Notes under the pieces: model-generated | What the model saw: the letters and a program-made list of their open reading frames with translations, nothing else | Databases searched by the model: none | Told to the model about the DNA's origin: nothing | Source of the DNA: Sphingomonas japonica | GTDB lineage: Bacteria; Pseudomonadota; Alphaproteobacteria; Sphingomonadales; Sphingomonadaceae | Assembly: GCF_006346325.1 (NCBI RefSeq) | Contig: NZ_VDYR01000003.1 | Location: 1-64,000 of the forward strand | DNA length: 64,000 nucleotides | Reading direction: 5' to 3' | Translations under genes and position numbers: made by a program | Shown here: positions 8,211 through 17,429 of the stretch, in pieces | Position numbering within the stretch: position 1 is the stretch's first letter | How the letters are laid out: every line of letters begins with the position of its first letter

Positions 8211-9721
8211 TCGAGCATCGCCTGGTCGAAGCCGAACTGCTTGGCTTTCTCCAGCGTGTAGGGACGCAGCCCCATCGAGCGATACTCGCCGACGATCTTG
8301 CCGTCGGCGCTTTCGTCCAGATATTCGAACTTGAACAGTTCCTGCGTCACGATCACCGGACCTTCCATGCCGATCACCTCGGTGATGTTGGTGACGCGGC
8401 GCGAACCGTCGCGCAGGCGCTTGACCTGGACGATCAGATCGACCGAATCGGCGATCTGACGCGAAATCGCTTCTTTCGGCACCTTGATGTCCGACATCAT
8501 CACCATGTTCTCCATTCGCGCGAGGCATTCGCGCGGGGAGTTGGAGTGAAGCGTCGCCATCGATCCGTCATGGCCGGTGTTCATTGCCGCAAGCAGGTCG
8601 AAACATTCCGATCCTCGAATTTCGCCGAGGATGATGCGATCGGGGCGCATACGCAGCGCGTTCTTGACGAGATCGCGGATGGTGATTTCGCCTTGTCCCT
8701 CAAGGTTGGGCGGGCGGGTCTCGAGCGGCAGCCAGTGTGGCTGCTGCAGCCGGAGTTCGGCGGCGTCCTCGATCGTCAGCACGCGTTCGCCCGGGTCGAT
8801 CATCTTCGACAAGGCGTTGAGCATCGTCGTCTTGCCCGAACCCGTGCCGCCTGAAATGACGACGTTGAAGCGACAGGCTCCGGCGATCTTGAGCGCGGTC
8901 GCCATCTTCGCACTCATCGATCCGAACCCTGCCATCATGTCGAGCGTGATCGGCTTGGCGGAAAATTTGCGGATCGAGATCGCCGTGCCTTTCAGGCTCA
9001 GCGGCGGGACGATCACGTTGACGCGGCTGCCGTCCTTGAGGCGGGCGTCGGCGAGCGGCGTGGTCTGGTCGACGCGGCGGCCGACCGAGTTGCAGATGCG
9101 CTGCGCGATCTGGAACAGATGTTCCTCGTCGCGGAACTGGATGTTGGCGAGCTCGAGCTTGCCCTTGCGCTCGACATAGGTCTGTTCGGGGCCGTTGACC
9201 ATGATGTCGCTGATCGCGGGATCGGCGAGAAGCTCCTCGAGCGGACCCAGCCCCAGCAGTTCGTCGACAAGTACCTTTTCGAGCGCAAACTGCTCGCGGC
9301 GGTTGAGCGTCAGCTTCAGCTCGGCGAGCACCTCGCCGATGATCGGACGGAATTCCTCGGCCAGTTCGTCCTTGCTGAGCGTCGCCGCTGCTTCGGGATC
9401 GACGCGTTCGAGCAGGCGCGGCAGCACCTGTTCCTTGATGCGGTGGATCGAGCTTTCGAACCCTTCCATGCGACTGGCGGCGGCGTCGCCCGATGCCGCC
9501 TGACGATCGGCAAGACGCTGCATCGCATCCGGATTGACGCTGGCGTCCAACTCGCCGCCATCGCCCATGCCGGGGAGCGGGACGCTTCCGATCGGCGGGA
9601 ATTGCTCGCCGCCCGGTTCGGCGTCGGGCGCGCGTCCGCCGCCCTGCATCGGCCGGGCGACCCCGAACGACGGTCGTCCGCCGCCGCCTCCTGCGCCATT
9701 GCGTCGACCAAAAGCACTCAT
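8198..9721 (-). CDS. cpaF: Secretion/pilus assembly ATPase CpaF (TadA family)
   Basis: 507 residues. A low-complexity Gly/Pro N terminus (1-60) is followed by the PulE/VirB11-like ATPase: Walker A GGTGSGKTT at 291-299, Asp box TIEDAAEL at 316-323, Walker B RIILGEIRG at 362-370, and His box TGHDGSMATLHSN at 382-394. It would power Flp (tight adherence) pilus assembly at the inner membrane. The usual cpaBCE and tadBC neighbours are not beside it: upstream is an esterase on the same strand and downstream a protease. Start ATG 9721 has GGGGA upstream, but that sits in a hairpin (9730-9748). The rest of the pilus locus must lie elsewhere. Confidence 0.9.
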   Translation of the reverse strand: MSAFGRRNGAGGGGGRPSFGVARPMQGGGRAPDAEPGGEQFPPIGSVPLPGMGDGGELDASVNPDAMQRLADRQAASGDAAASRMEGFESSIHRIKEQVLPRLLERVDPEAAATLSKDELAEEFRPIIGEVLAELKLTLNRREQFALEKVLVDELLGLGPLEELLADPAISDIMVNGPEQTYVERKGKLELANIQFRDEEHLFQIAQRICNSVGRRVDQTTPLADARLKDGSRVNVIVPPLSLKGTAISIRKFSAKPITLDMMAGFGSMSAKMATALKIAGACRFNVVISGGTGSGKTTMLNALSKMIDPGERVLTIEDAAELRLQQPHWLPLETRPPNLEGQGEITIRDLVKNALRMRPDRIILGEIRGSECFDLLAAMNTGHDGSMATLHSNSPRECLARMENMVMMSDIKVPKEAISRQIADSVDLIVQVKRLRDGSRRVTNITEVIGMEGPVIVTQELFKFEYLDESADGKIVGEYRSMGLRPYTLEKAKQFGFDQAMLEACL

Positions 9722-9729
9722 GCACGCAT

Positions 9730-9748
9730 CCCCAAGCTCGTCTTGGGG
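9730..9748. promoter_or_regulatory. Hairpin covering the cpaF ribosome binding site
   Basis: CCCCAAG (9730-9736) and CTTGGGG (9742-9748) form a perfect 7-bp stem with a 5-base loop, seen identically on both strands. On the cpaF mRNA the 3' arm is CTTGGGG, which is also the only Shine-Dalgarno-like run, ending eight bases before the ATG. Folding would hide the ribosome binding site. Confidence 0.5.
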
Positions 9749-9795
9749 AGGACGCTAGCGCCGAGAGTTTGACAATATGCTAACCAAGCGCCGCC

Positions 9796-10695
9796 TCAGT
9801 CGGGCAGGCTGTGGCGCGCGAAGAACGCCCACATCGCCTCATTGTCGGCGACCAGCCAATTATGTTCGCCTGCGACATCGACGTGCGCGGTGACGTCGGC
9901 GCCGTCCCGGCAGCCGGTATAACCCTCGGCATAGGTGCCGGCCTCGATCCAGCGGACGAACGGCGCATCGCGGCAGCCATTGATTGCGGCCCAGCGCTGT
10001 TCGGCGGCATGCATCGAATAGCCCCAGCGCGCGCCTTCCCCGCCGGCGATCGGATTGGTGCGGTCCTGCGCGCCGGCAAAGCTCAGCACCGGAACCGCGC
10101 GGGCAGGGGTACAGCTGGCCGTATCGACGCGGGTCTGGTCTTCGCCGAGCGCGCGTCCTGCCCTAAGGCCGACCACCGGCGCGATCGCCGCGATCCGGTC
10201 CGCAGCGGCGCAGCCCAGCCACGACGCCATGCGCCCCCCGCCCGACAGCCCGGTCGCATAGACGCGGCGCGTATCGACGCACAGCTGCGCATCCAGCGTA
10301 TCGATCAGTGCACGCACGAATGCGACGTCATCGGGTGCGCCGGGTCCGGGGATCGATCCCGAGACCGTCGGCACACCGGGGATGTTCCATACAAAGCCGC
10401 GATCGTGCGCGATGCCGGCGTCGGGCGCGGCGACGATGAAGCCATGCGCATCGGCGGTCGCTGCCAGCTTCGACGAGGCCAGCTGTTCGCTGCCGCGACT
10501 GCCGCTGCCGTGGAGATTGAGGACCAGCGGCAATTGCTGGGCACCATCATAGCCGCGGGGAAGATGGACCAGCACGTCGCGGCTCGATCCCGGGATGGAG
10601 ACGGCAATCCGCATCGCTCCGGCCGCATGGGCGGTCCCACAACCCGATTGCGGCGCGCCGAGCGTCGCCAGCACCGAAAGCGCACTGCCGATCAT
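9796..10695 (-). CDS. PHB-depolymerase-like esterase (alpha/beta hydrolase)
   Basis: 299 residues with a weak signal peptide (1-25, ending AHAAG). The fold is alpha/beta hydrolase: oxyanion segment LNLHGSG near 59-65, nucleophile S151 in GLSGGGRM, and a C-terminal histidine in AGEHNWLV. The pattern matches the LpqC/polyhydroxybutyrate depolymerase-like and feruloyl-esterase group (COG3509). Its ATG overlaps the fghA stop by ATGA, so it is the last gene of the formaldehyde operon. An acyl or feruloyl ester substrate would fit a plant-phenolic context, but this is inference. Confidence 0.75.
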   Translation of the reverse strand: MIGSALSVLATLGAPQSGCGTAHAAGAMRIAVSIPGSSRDVLVHLPRGYDGAQQLPLVLNLHGSGSRGSEQLASSKLAATADAHGFIVAAPDAGIAHDRGFVWNIPGVPTVSGSIPGPGAPDDVAFVRALIDTLDAQLCVDTRRVYATGLSGGGRMASWLGCAAADRIAAIAPVVGLRAGRALGEDQTRVDTASCTPARAVPVLSFAGAQDRTNPIAGGEGARWGYSMHAAEQRWAAINGCRDAPFVRWIEAGTYAEGYTGCRDGADVTAHVDVAGEHNWLVADNEAMWAFFARHSLPD

Positions 10696-11534
10696 GGCTT
10701 GAGCCGCTGTGCCGCCCAGGCGACGTGATCGGCCATGAAGGTGGCGATGAAGCAGTAGCTGTGGTCGTAGCCCGGCTGCATCCGCAGCGTCAGCGCGATG
10801 CCGGCATCGCGGCACGCCGCCTCGAGCAGTTCCGGGCGCAGCTGTCCGGCAAGGAACGGATCGGCATCGCCCTGATCGATCAGCAGGTCGGAAATGCGCG
10901 CGCCGTCGGCGATCATCGCGCAGGCATCGTGGCGCCGCCATGCCTCGCGATCCGGCCCGAGATACCCGCCCAGCGCCTTTTCCCCCCACGGCACCTGCGA
11001 CGGTGCGGCGATCGGCGCGAATGCCGTGACCGAGCGGAACCGATCGGGGTTGCGCAGTCCGATCGTCAGTGCACCGTGCCCGCCCATCGAATGGCCGGTG
11101 ATGCCCTGGCGGCCAAGGTCCGCCATCGCAAATTCGGCGGCGATCAGCGCGGGCAGCTCGTCCTCGACATAGCGGCGCATATGGAAATGCTCGGCCCAGG
11201 GGTCCTGTGTGGCGTCGACGTAGAACCCTGCGCCCTGCCCAAAATCATAGGCATCGTCGTCGGGTACGCCCGGCCCGCGCGGCGACGTATCGGGCGCGAT
11301 GAAGATCACGCCGTGCTCGGCACAGGCGCTGCGATACTCGCCCTTGTCGGTGACGTTGGCATGGGTGCAGGTGAGGCCCGAGAGATACCATAGCACCGGC
11401 AGCCTGGCGCCATCCTCGTGCGGAGGAACATAGACCGAAAAGGTCATGTCGGTACCGGTCGCCGTCGAGGCGTGGCGATAGACGCCCTGCGTGCCGCCGA
11501 ACGCCTTGCTGGTCGAGATCGTTTCGAGCGTCAT
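10692..11534 (-). CDS. fghA: S-formylglutathione hydrolase
   Basis: 280 residues, the normal length for the family. Nucleophile S149 lies in GHSMGGHGAL; the acid is in DQGDADPFL and the base in PGYDHSYCF; the oxyanion region is LSGLTCTHAN. It hydrolyses S-formylglutathione to formate and glutathione, the second step after AdhC. It overlaps purU upstream and the esterase downstream by four bases each (ATGA), so translation is coupled. Confidence 0.95.
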   Translation of the reverse strand: MTLETISTSKAFGGTQGVYRHASTATGTDMTFSVYVPPHEDGARLPVLWYLSGLTCTHANVTDKGEYRSACAEHGVIFIAPDTSPRGPGVPDDDAYDFGQGAGFYVDATQDPWAEHFHMRRYVEDELPALIAAEFAMADLGRQGITGHSMGGHGALTIGLRNPDRFRSVTAFAPIAAPSQVPWGEKALGGYLGPDREAWRRHDACAMIADGARISDLLIDQGDADPFLAGQLRPELLEAACRDAGIALTLRMQPGYDHSYCFIATFMADHVAWAAQRLKP

Positions 11535-12391
11535 CGGAAAACCACCGTCTTGCCGTCGTTGAGGAATACCCGCCGCTCGCCGATCGCCTCGACCGCGCGC
11601 GCCAGCACCTGCGCCTCGATGTCGCGGCCGATGCGGATCATGTCGTCGATCGAAGCGCGGTGATCGATGCGCTCGACCGCCTGTTCGATGATCGGCCCTT
11701 CGTCGAGGTCGCCCGTGACGAAATGTGCGGTCGCGCCGATCAGCTTGACGCCGCGGGCATGGGCCCGGTGATAGGGCTTGGCGCCCTTGAAGCCGGGGAG
11801 GAAGCTGTGGTGAATGTTGATGCACCGCCCTTCGAGGCGCCGGGCGAAGTCGGGTGACAATATCTGCATGTAGCGCGCGAGCACCAGATACTGGGCATCG
11901 GTCTCGGCGATCACCGCCTCGATCGCGCGCTCCTGCGCCTCGCGGTCGTCGCTGACCGGCAGATGATGGAACGGCACGCCATGCCATTCGGCAAGTGCGC
12001 GCAGGCTTTCGTGGTTCGAGACCACCGCAGCGATCTCGACCGACAGCGCGCGGGTCTGGCGGCGGTGGAGCAGGTCGTTGAGGCAGTGCGATCCCTTCGA
12101 CACCGCCACCACCACGCGCGGTCGTACCGACGCCTCGGTCAGGCTCCAGTCGAGCTGGAGCAGGGTCGCCACCCCTTCGAACGCGGCGATCAGCGCCGGC
12201 GTGTCGGGTGGGAAGCGCCGCCCCCCGCTCTTGAATACCACGCGCATGAAGAACCGCCCGGTTTCAAGATCGGCATATTGCTGGCTATCGAGGATGAAGC
12301 CGTCCCGGCTGGCGAGGAAGCCCGCGATCGCGCCGACGATGCCGACGCGATCGTCGCAGGTCAGCGTCAGGATCCAGCTCGGCTCGCTCAT
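11531..12391 (-). CDS. purU: Formyltetrahydrofolate deformylase
   Basis: 286 residues: N-terminal ACT domain (about 1-80, LTCDDRVGIVGAIAGFL) and a formyltransferase-like domain with HHSFLPGFKGAKPYHRAH and a GATAHFV segment near 220-230. It splits 10-formyl-THF into formate and THF. Placement between the glutathione pathway genes (VOC upstream, fghA downstream, ATGA overlaps at both ends) suggests it balances folate-bound C1 with the formate made by FghA. In most genomes purU is not part of a formaldehyde operon with this order, to my knowledge. Confidence 0.95.
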   Translation of the reverse strand: MSEPSWILTLTCDDRVGIVGAIAGFLASRDGFILDSQQYADLETGRFFMRVVFKSGGRRFPPDTPALIAAFEGVATLLQLDWSLTEASVRPRVVVAVSKGSHCLNDLLHRRQTRALSVEIAAVVSNHESLRALAEWHGVPFHHLPVSDDREAQERAIEAVIAETDAQYLVLARYMQILSPDFARRLEGRCINIHHSFLPGFKGAKPYHRAHARGVKLIGATAHFVTGDLDEGPIIEQAVERIDHRASIDDMIRIGRDIEAQVLARAVEAIGERRVFLNDGKTVVFR

Positions 12392-12771
12392 GCGGCGGGG
12401 CGGTGCATGGCGCAGATCTTGTTGCCCGCGGGATCACGCAGATAGGCAAGATAGAGCTTGCCGAACGCGTTCGATCGCCAGCCCGGCGCATCCTCGATCG
12501 CGGTGCCGCCGTGCGCGAGGCCCGCGCCGTGCCATGCATCGGCCAGCTCGGGCGATGCGGCCGCAAACCCGACGGTGCCGCCATTGGCGTGGCAGGCAGG
12601 CTCGCCATTGATCGGCTTGCTGAGCAGGAACAGCCCCGTCGGGTGGAGGTAGATCACGCGTCCCTTGTCGTCGGTACGGCCGGGCTTGATGCCCAGTGCG
12701 CCCAAGGCAGCATCATAGAACGCCTTGGACTCGTCGATATCGTCGGTTCCGAGCATGACGTGGCTGAACAT
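12388..12771 (-). CDS. VOC (glyoxalase/bleomycin-resistance) family protein
   Basis: 127 residues with the paired beta-alpha-beta-beta-beta modules of the vicinal oxygen chelate fold (MFSHVMLGTDDIDESKAFYD at the N terminus; YLAYLRDPAGNKICAMH at the end). The strand position of a C-terminal glutamate ligand is not obvious, so metal binding is uncertain. It sits between adhC and purU; similar VOC proteins accompany formaldehyde dehydrogenase genes in other proteobacteria. It may act on a glutathione adduct. ATG 12771 has AGGAGA seven bases upstream. The stop overlaps purU by ATGA. Confidence 0.8.
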   Translation of the reverse strand: MFSHVMLGTDDIDESKAFYDAALGALGIKPGRTDDKGRVIYLHPTGLFLLSKPINGEPACHANGGTVGFAAASPELADAWHGAGLAHGGTAIEDAPGWRSNAFGKLYLAYLRDPAGNKICAMHRPAA

Positions 12772-12793
12772 GGTCTCTCCTGTCAGATGATGG

Positions 12794-13903
<1,110 letters not shown>

Positions 13904-13916
13904 CGGGCAGTATCTC

Positions 13917-14915
13917 CTAGAGCGGGCGCGTCGTTGCGCGGATCATCAGGTCGGGGGAAAAGCGCGTGGAGAGCGGCCCCGAGCCGTCGTCGCCGTCGAT
14001 CGCGCGGGTGACGAGCTGGATTGCGCGTGCGCCAAGATCGGCGATGTTGACGCGCAGGGTGGTGAGTGCGGGATTGAGGTAGCGCGCGGCGGGGATGTCG
14101 TCGAACCCGGCGAGCGACAATTCGCCTGGCACCGATATCCCCCCTTCGCGCAGCGCGAGCATGCATCCGATCGCCATCATGTCGTTGGCGGCGAACACCG
14201 CGTCGGGCAGGTCGCCTGCCATCAGGCGGTGCGCGGCCTTGACGCCGCCTTCCTCCAGGAAGTCGCCCTCGATGACGCTCGCCTGATCCGACAGGCCGGC
14301 CTCGGCCATCGCCGCGAGGAAGCCGGCCGTACGTTCGTCGGCATCGATATTGCCCCTAGGCCCGCTCACATGCACGATCCGGCGGCAGCCGGTCGCGATC
14401 AGGTGGCGGGTCATTGCGCGCGCGCCGGTTTCGTTCTCGATCAGCAGCGCGGGGAACCGCTCGCGCGGATCGCTGCAATTGAGCATCACTGCGGGAACAT
14501 TGCTTTGCAGGTGCCCGGCCAGCTCCTGCGGATCGCCATGCGGCGCCATCACCACCATGCCATCGACGCGGCCGCGCATCATGCGCAGCGCTTTGGTCGT
14601 CTCTTCCGAACCCATATGCATATTGGCGAGGAGGAGCTGATACCCGCGCGAGACCGCCTCGCCGTCCATCCCGCGGACGATTTCCGAAAAGAACTCGCCG
14701 TGGAGCGCCGGAAGCACCACGCCGATGATGTGCGCGCGCGACAGCGACAGGCTGCGGGCACCGGCGTGCGGAACATAAGCGAGCCGCTCGGCAACCTCGA
14801 GGATGCGCGCACGGGTCTCGGAATGGACCGATTTGTGACCGTTGAGCGCGCGCGACGCCGATGCCACCGACACCGCGGCTTCGCGAGCGACGTCCCGGAT
14901 CGTCACATTAGCCAT
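13917..14915 (-). CDS. LacI-family transcriptional regulator
   Basis: 332 residues: N-terminal LacI helix-turn-helix (1-50, [20 protein letters not shown] and the hinge helix around [12 protein letters not shown]) and a periplasmic-binding-protein-like sensor domain. The start MANVTIRDV matches the family norm. It stands at the head of the formaldehyde operon and is divergent from the GH3 beta-glucosidase, with a LacI-type palindrome between. The ligand is likely a sugar or glycoside. LacI proteins do not usually control adhC, so this layout is notable. Confidence 0.9.
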   Translation of the reverse strand: MANVTIRDVAREAAVSVASASRALNGHKSVHSETRARILEVAERLAYVPHAGARSLSLSRAHIIGVVLPALHGEFFSEIVRGMDGEAVSRGYQLLLANMHMGSEETTKALRMMRGRVDGMVVMAPHGDPQELAGHLQSNVPAVMLNCSDPRERFPALLIENETGARAMTRHLIATGCRRIVHVSGPRGNIDADERTAGFLAAMAEAGLSDQASVIEGDFLEEGGVKAAHRLMAGDLPDAVFAANDMMAIGCMLALREGGISVPGELSLAGFDDIPAARYLNPALTTLRVNIADLGARAIQLVTRAIDGDDGSGPLSTRFSPDLMIRATTRPL

Positions 14916-14981
14916 GATGGAGGGCCATGATGGGTCGATGCTCCTTGGCGGGAAGGGTGCCGGGATAGGCTGCCACGCGTT

Positions 14982-14992
14982 ACATGGCATGT
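14982..14992. promoter_or_regulatory. Palindrome in the lacI-GH3 divergent region
   Basis: ACATG-G-CATGT is a perfect 11-base palindrome; TGCCA (14971-14975) and TGGCA (14985-14989) add an overlapping wider repeat. It lies 67 bases upstream of lacI. It does not match the LacI consensus as well as the site at 15014, so its binder is unknown. Confidence 0.3.
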
Positions 14993-15013
14993 TTTATCGT
15001 TTTCGAAAGACCG

Positions 15014-15027
15014 TGGAACCGGTTACG
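15014..15027. promoter_or_regulatory. Probable LacI-family operator
   Basis: TGGAACCGGTTACG matches the LacI-family form TGNAANCGNTTNCA in every fixed position but the last base, with the central CG and a perfect AACCGGTT core. It is 99 bases upstream of lacI and 93 bases upstream of the GH3 gene, so it could serve both. Binding is inferred from sequence and position. Confidence 0.6.
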
Positions 15028-15119
15028 GGCTTGATGATAGTGATTGGTCGGCCGATTCGACGCCGACGGCAAGGGCGGCAGGATGCGTGAGGCGTCCGCC
15101 ACAGGTTCAGGAGAGACGC

Positions 15120-17399
15120 ATGCTCGACACCCCGATCTCGCGGCGCAGCGCGATGCTCGCGACCGGAGCGACGCTTGCCTGGGCGGCCAGCCCGGCGCGT
15201 GCGCTGCTGTTGCAAGCGGATTCCGCGGCAACCCCGGCGTTCATCGATGGGCTAATCGCGCAGATGACGGTCGAGGAGAAGGCCGGGCAGCTGACGCTGA
15301 TGGCCGCCGCCTGGGCGGCGAGCGCGGCGACCGCGCTCAATCCGCCGCAGGGAAATAATTTCGACGACCAGCTCGCCGCGGCGCGCAGCGGGCGGCTGAC
15401 CGGCGTGTTCAACGGCAACGGGGCCGAGATGGCGCGGCGGATGCAGACCGAGGCGCTCAAGTCGCGGCTCAAGATTCCGCTGATCTTCGCTGCCGACATC
15501 ATCCACGGCCACCGCACGGTGTTCCCGATGCCGATCGCGGAAGCGGCGTCGTTCGAGCCCGAGCTTGCGCGGCGCACCGCGCGCGCCGCGGCGGTCGAGG
15601 CGTCGGCGGCGGGGATCGACTGGACCTTCGCGCCGATGGTCGACATCGCGCGCGACCAGCGCTGGGGCCGCGGTGTCGAGGGATCGGGCGAGGACGTACT
15701 GCTCGGCAACCTGTTCGCCGCCGCCCGCGTGCGCGGATTCCAGGGCGACGATCTGACCGCGAACGACGCGATGCTCGCCTGCGCCAAGCATTTCGCAGCC
15801 TATGGCGCGGCGATGGGCGGGCTCGACTACAACACGGTCGACGTCTCCGAACGCACGCTGCGCGAAATCTATTTCCCGCCGTTCGAAGCGGCGATCCAGG
15901 CGGGCGTGCGCAGCTTCATGGCGTCGTTCAACGAACTGTCGGGTGTGCCCGCCACCGCAAATCGGTGGCTGCTCGACACGGTGCTGCACGACGAGTGGAA
16001 GTTCGACGGCATGGTCGTGTCCGACTACACCGCCGATTTCGAGCTGATCGACCACGGCTTTGCCATCGATGCGCGCGAGGCGACCAAGCTGGCGTTCAAT
16101 GCGGGCGTCGACATGAGCATGCAGTCGGGGTTCTATATCGACCATCTGCCCGGACTGGTGGCGGCGGGCGAAGTGACTGCCGAGCGCCTCGACGAAGCGG
16201 TGCGCCGGGTGCTCAAGGCCAAGGCGGTGGCGGGCCTGTTCGACGATCCGTTTCGCCGCATCGACCCGGCCCGCGAAAAGGCGCGCAGCCGCACGCCGCA
16301 GGCGCTCAAGCTCGCTCGCGAGGCAGGCGCCAAGTCGATCGTGCTGCTTAAGAACGAGGGCGACGTGCTGCCGCTCAGGAAATCGGGCCAGCGCATCGCA
16401 TTGATCGGCCCGTTCGCGCAGGGCAAGCACGACCTGATCGGGCCGTGGAACGTCTATGGCACCGATGAACAGGCGGTCGATCTCGCCACCGGGATGCGCA
16501 GCGCGCTGCGTGACGACGCGCTGCTCAGCGTGACGGACGGCTGCGCGGTGGAAGCGGCGATCCCCGGCGGGATCGATGCCGCGGTCGCCGCCGCCAGCGC
16601 CGCAGACGTGATCGTCCTGGCGATCGGCGAGCCGCAGGGTTATTCGGGTGAGGCACAATCGCGCGTCGACCTGATCGTGCCCGAAGCGCAGCAGGCGCTG
16701 GCCGAGGCGGTGGCGGCGACCGGCAAGCCGATGGTGGTGCTGCTCAAGAACGGCCGCGCGCTGGAATTGTCCGGCGCGGTCCTGAACGCCCAGGCGATCG
16801 CGGTGACATGGTTCCTTGGCAGCGAGAGCGGCCCGGCGACGGCGGACATGCTGTTCGGCGATGTCGCCCCTTCGGCGCGGCTGCCGATCAGCTTCCCGCT
16901 CGACGACGGGCAGCAGCCCTATTTCTATGCGCACAAGCCGACCGGGCGCCCCGCACCGGACGACAAGCCGGTCGAATACAAGGCGCGCTATCGCACTGCG
17001 CCGAATCAGGCGCGCTTCGCGTTCGGGCATGGCCTCACCTATGGGCGGATCGCCTATGGCGCGCCCGACAATGGCGGCGGCCGGATGGCGTGGGACGGCA
17101 CGATCACGCTGTCGGCCGACGTGACCAATTCGGGGACGCGCGCCGCCGAGGAAGTCGTCCAGCTCTACACCCGCGACCTGGCGGCGAGCATCACCCGGCC
17201 GGTCCGCGAGCTCAAGGCGTTCCGCAAGATCAGGCTGGCGCCGGGCAAGACGCAGCGCGTTACCTTCACGCTACGCCGGGCGGACCTGGAGTTTATCGGG
17301 CTCGACATGGCGCGGACGGTGGAGCCGGGCGCATTCGAGTTCTGGATCGCTCCGTCCGCGCAGGACGGTGCGGCGGGGACGTTCGAATTGGTTCGGTGA
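15120..17399 (+). CDS. bglX: Glycoside hydrolase family 3 beta-glucosidase, exported
   Basis: 759 residues. N-terminal signal SRRSAMLATGATLAWA with twin arginines suggests Tat export, probably to the periplasm. GH3 N-domain (about 50-370) with nucleophile D302 in SDYTADF; GH3 C-domain (about 400-620) with a probable acid/base E511 in GYSGEAQSR; C-terminal fibronectin-III-like domain (about 670-750). It should cleave beta-linked glucosides. ATG 15120 has AGGAGAG upstream. It is divergent from lacI and followed, tail to tail, by a sugar transporter. Confidence 0.9.
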   Translation: MLDTPISRRSAMLATGATLAWAASPARALLLQADSAATPAFIDGLIAQMTVEEKAGQLTLMAAAWAASAATALNPPQGNNFDDQLAAARSGRLTGVFNGNGAEMARRMQTEALKSRLKIPLIFAADIIHGHRTVFPMPIAEAASFEPELARRTARAAAVEASAAGIDWTFAPMVDIARDQRWGRGVEGSGEDVLLGNLFAAARVRGFQGDDLTANDAMLACAKHFAAYGAAMGGLDYNTVDVSERTLREIYFPPFEAAIQAGVRSFMASFNELSGVPATANRWLLDTVLHDEWKFDGMVVSDYTADFELIDHGFAIDAREATKLAFNAGVDMSMQSGFYIDHLPGLVAAGEVTAERLDEAVRRVLKAKAVAGLFDDPFRRIDPAREKARSRTPQALKLAREAGAKSIVLLKNEGDVLPLRKSGQRIALIGPFAQGKHDLIGPWNVYGTDEQAVDLATGMRSALRDDALLSVTDGCAVEAAIPGGIDAAVAAASAADVIVLAIGEPQGYSGEAQSRVDLIVPEAQQALAEAVAATGKPMVVLLKNGRALELSGAVLNAQAIAVTWFLGSESGPATADMLFGDVAPSARLPISFPLDDGQQPYFYAHKPTGRPAPDDKPVEYKARYRTAPNQARFAFGHGLTYGRIAYGAPDNGGGRMAWDGTITLSADVTNSGTRAAEEVVQLYTRDLAASITRPVRELKAFRKIRLAPGKTQRVTFTLRRADLEFIGLDMARTVEPGAFEFWIAPSAQDGAAGTFELVR

Positions 17400-17406
17400 G
17401 GTTCGC

Positions 17407-17429
17407 GGGCCGGTTCTCAGTCCCGGCCC
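17407..17429. terminator. Bidirectional terminator-like hairpin between bglX and the GPH transporter
   Basis: GGGCCGG (17407-17413) pairs with CCGGCCC (17423-17429). It starts eight bases past the bglX stop and overlaps the last codons of the convergent transporter, so it could stop both transcripts. No clear T-tract. Confidence 0.5.

Noticed and set aside
15015-15040. An EcfG promoter starting GGAAC upstream of bglX
   Set aside because: No GTT occurs 16-17 bases downstream; the GGAAC belongs to the LacI-like palindrome.
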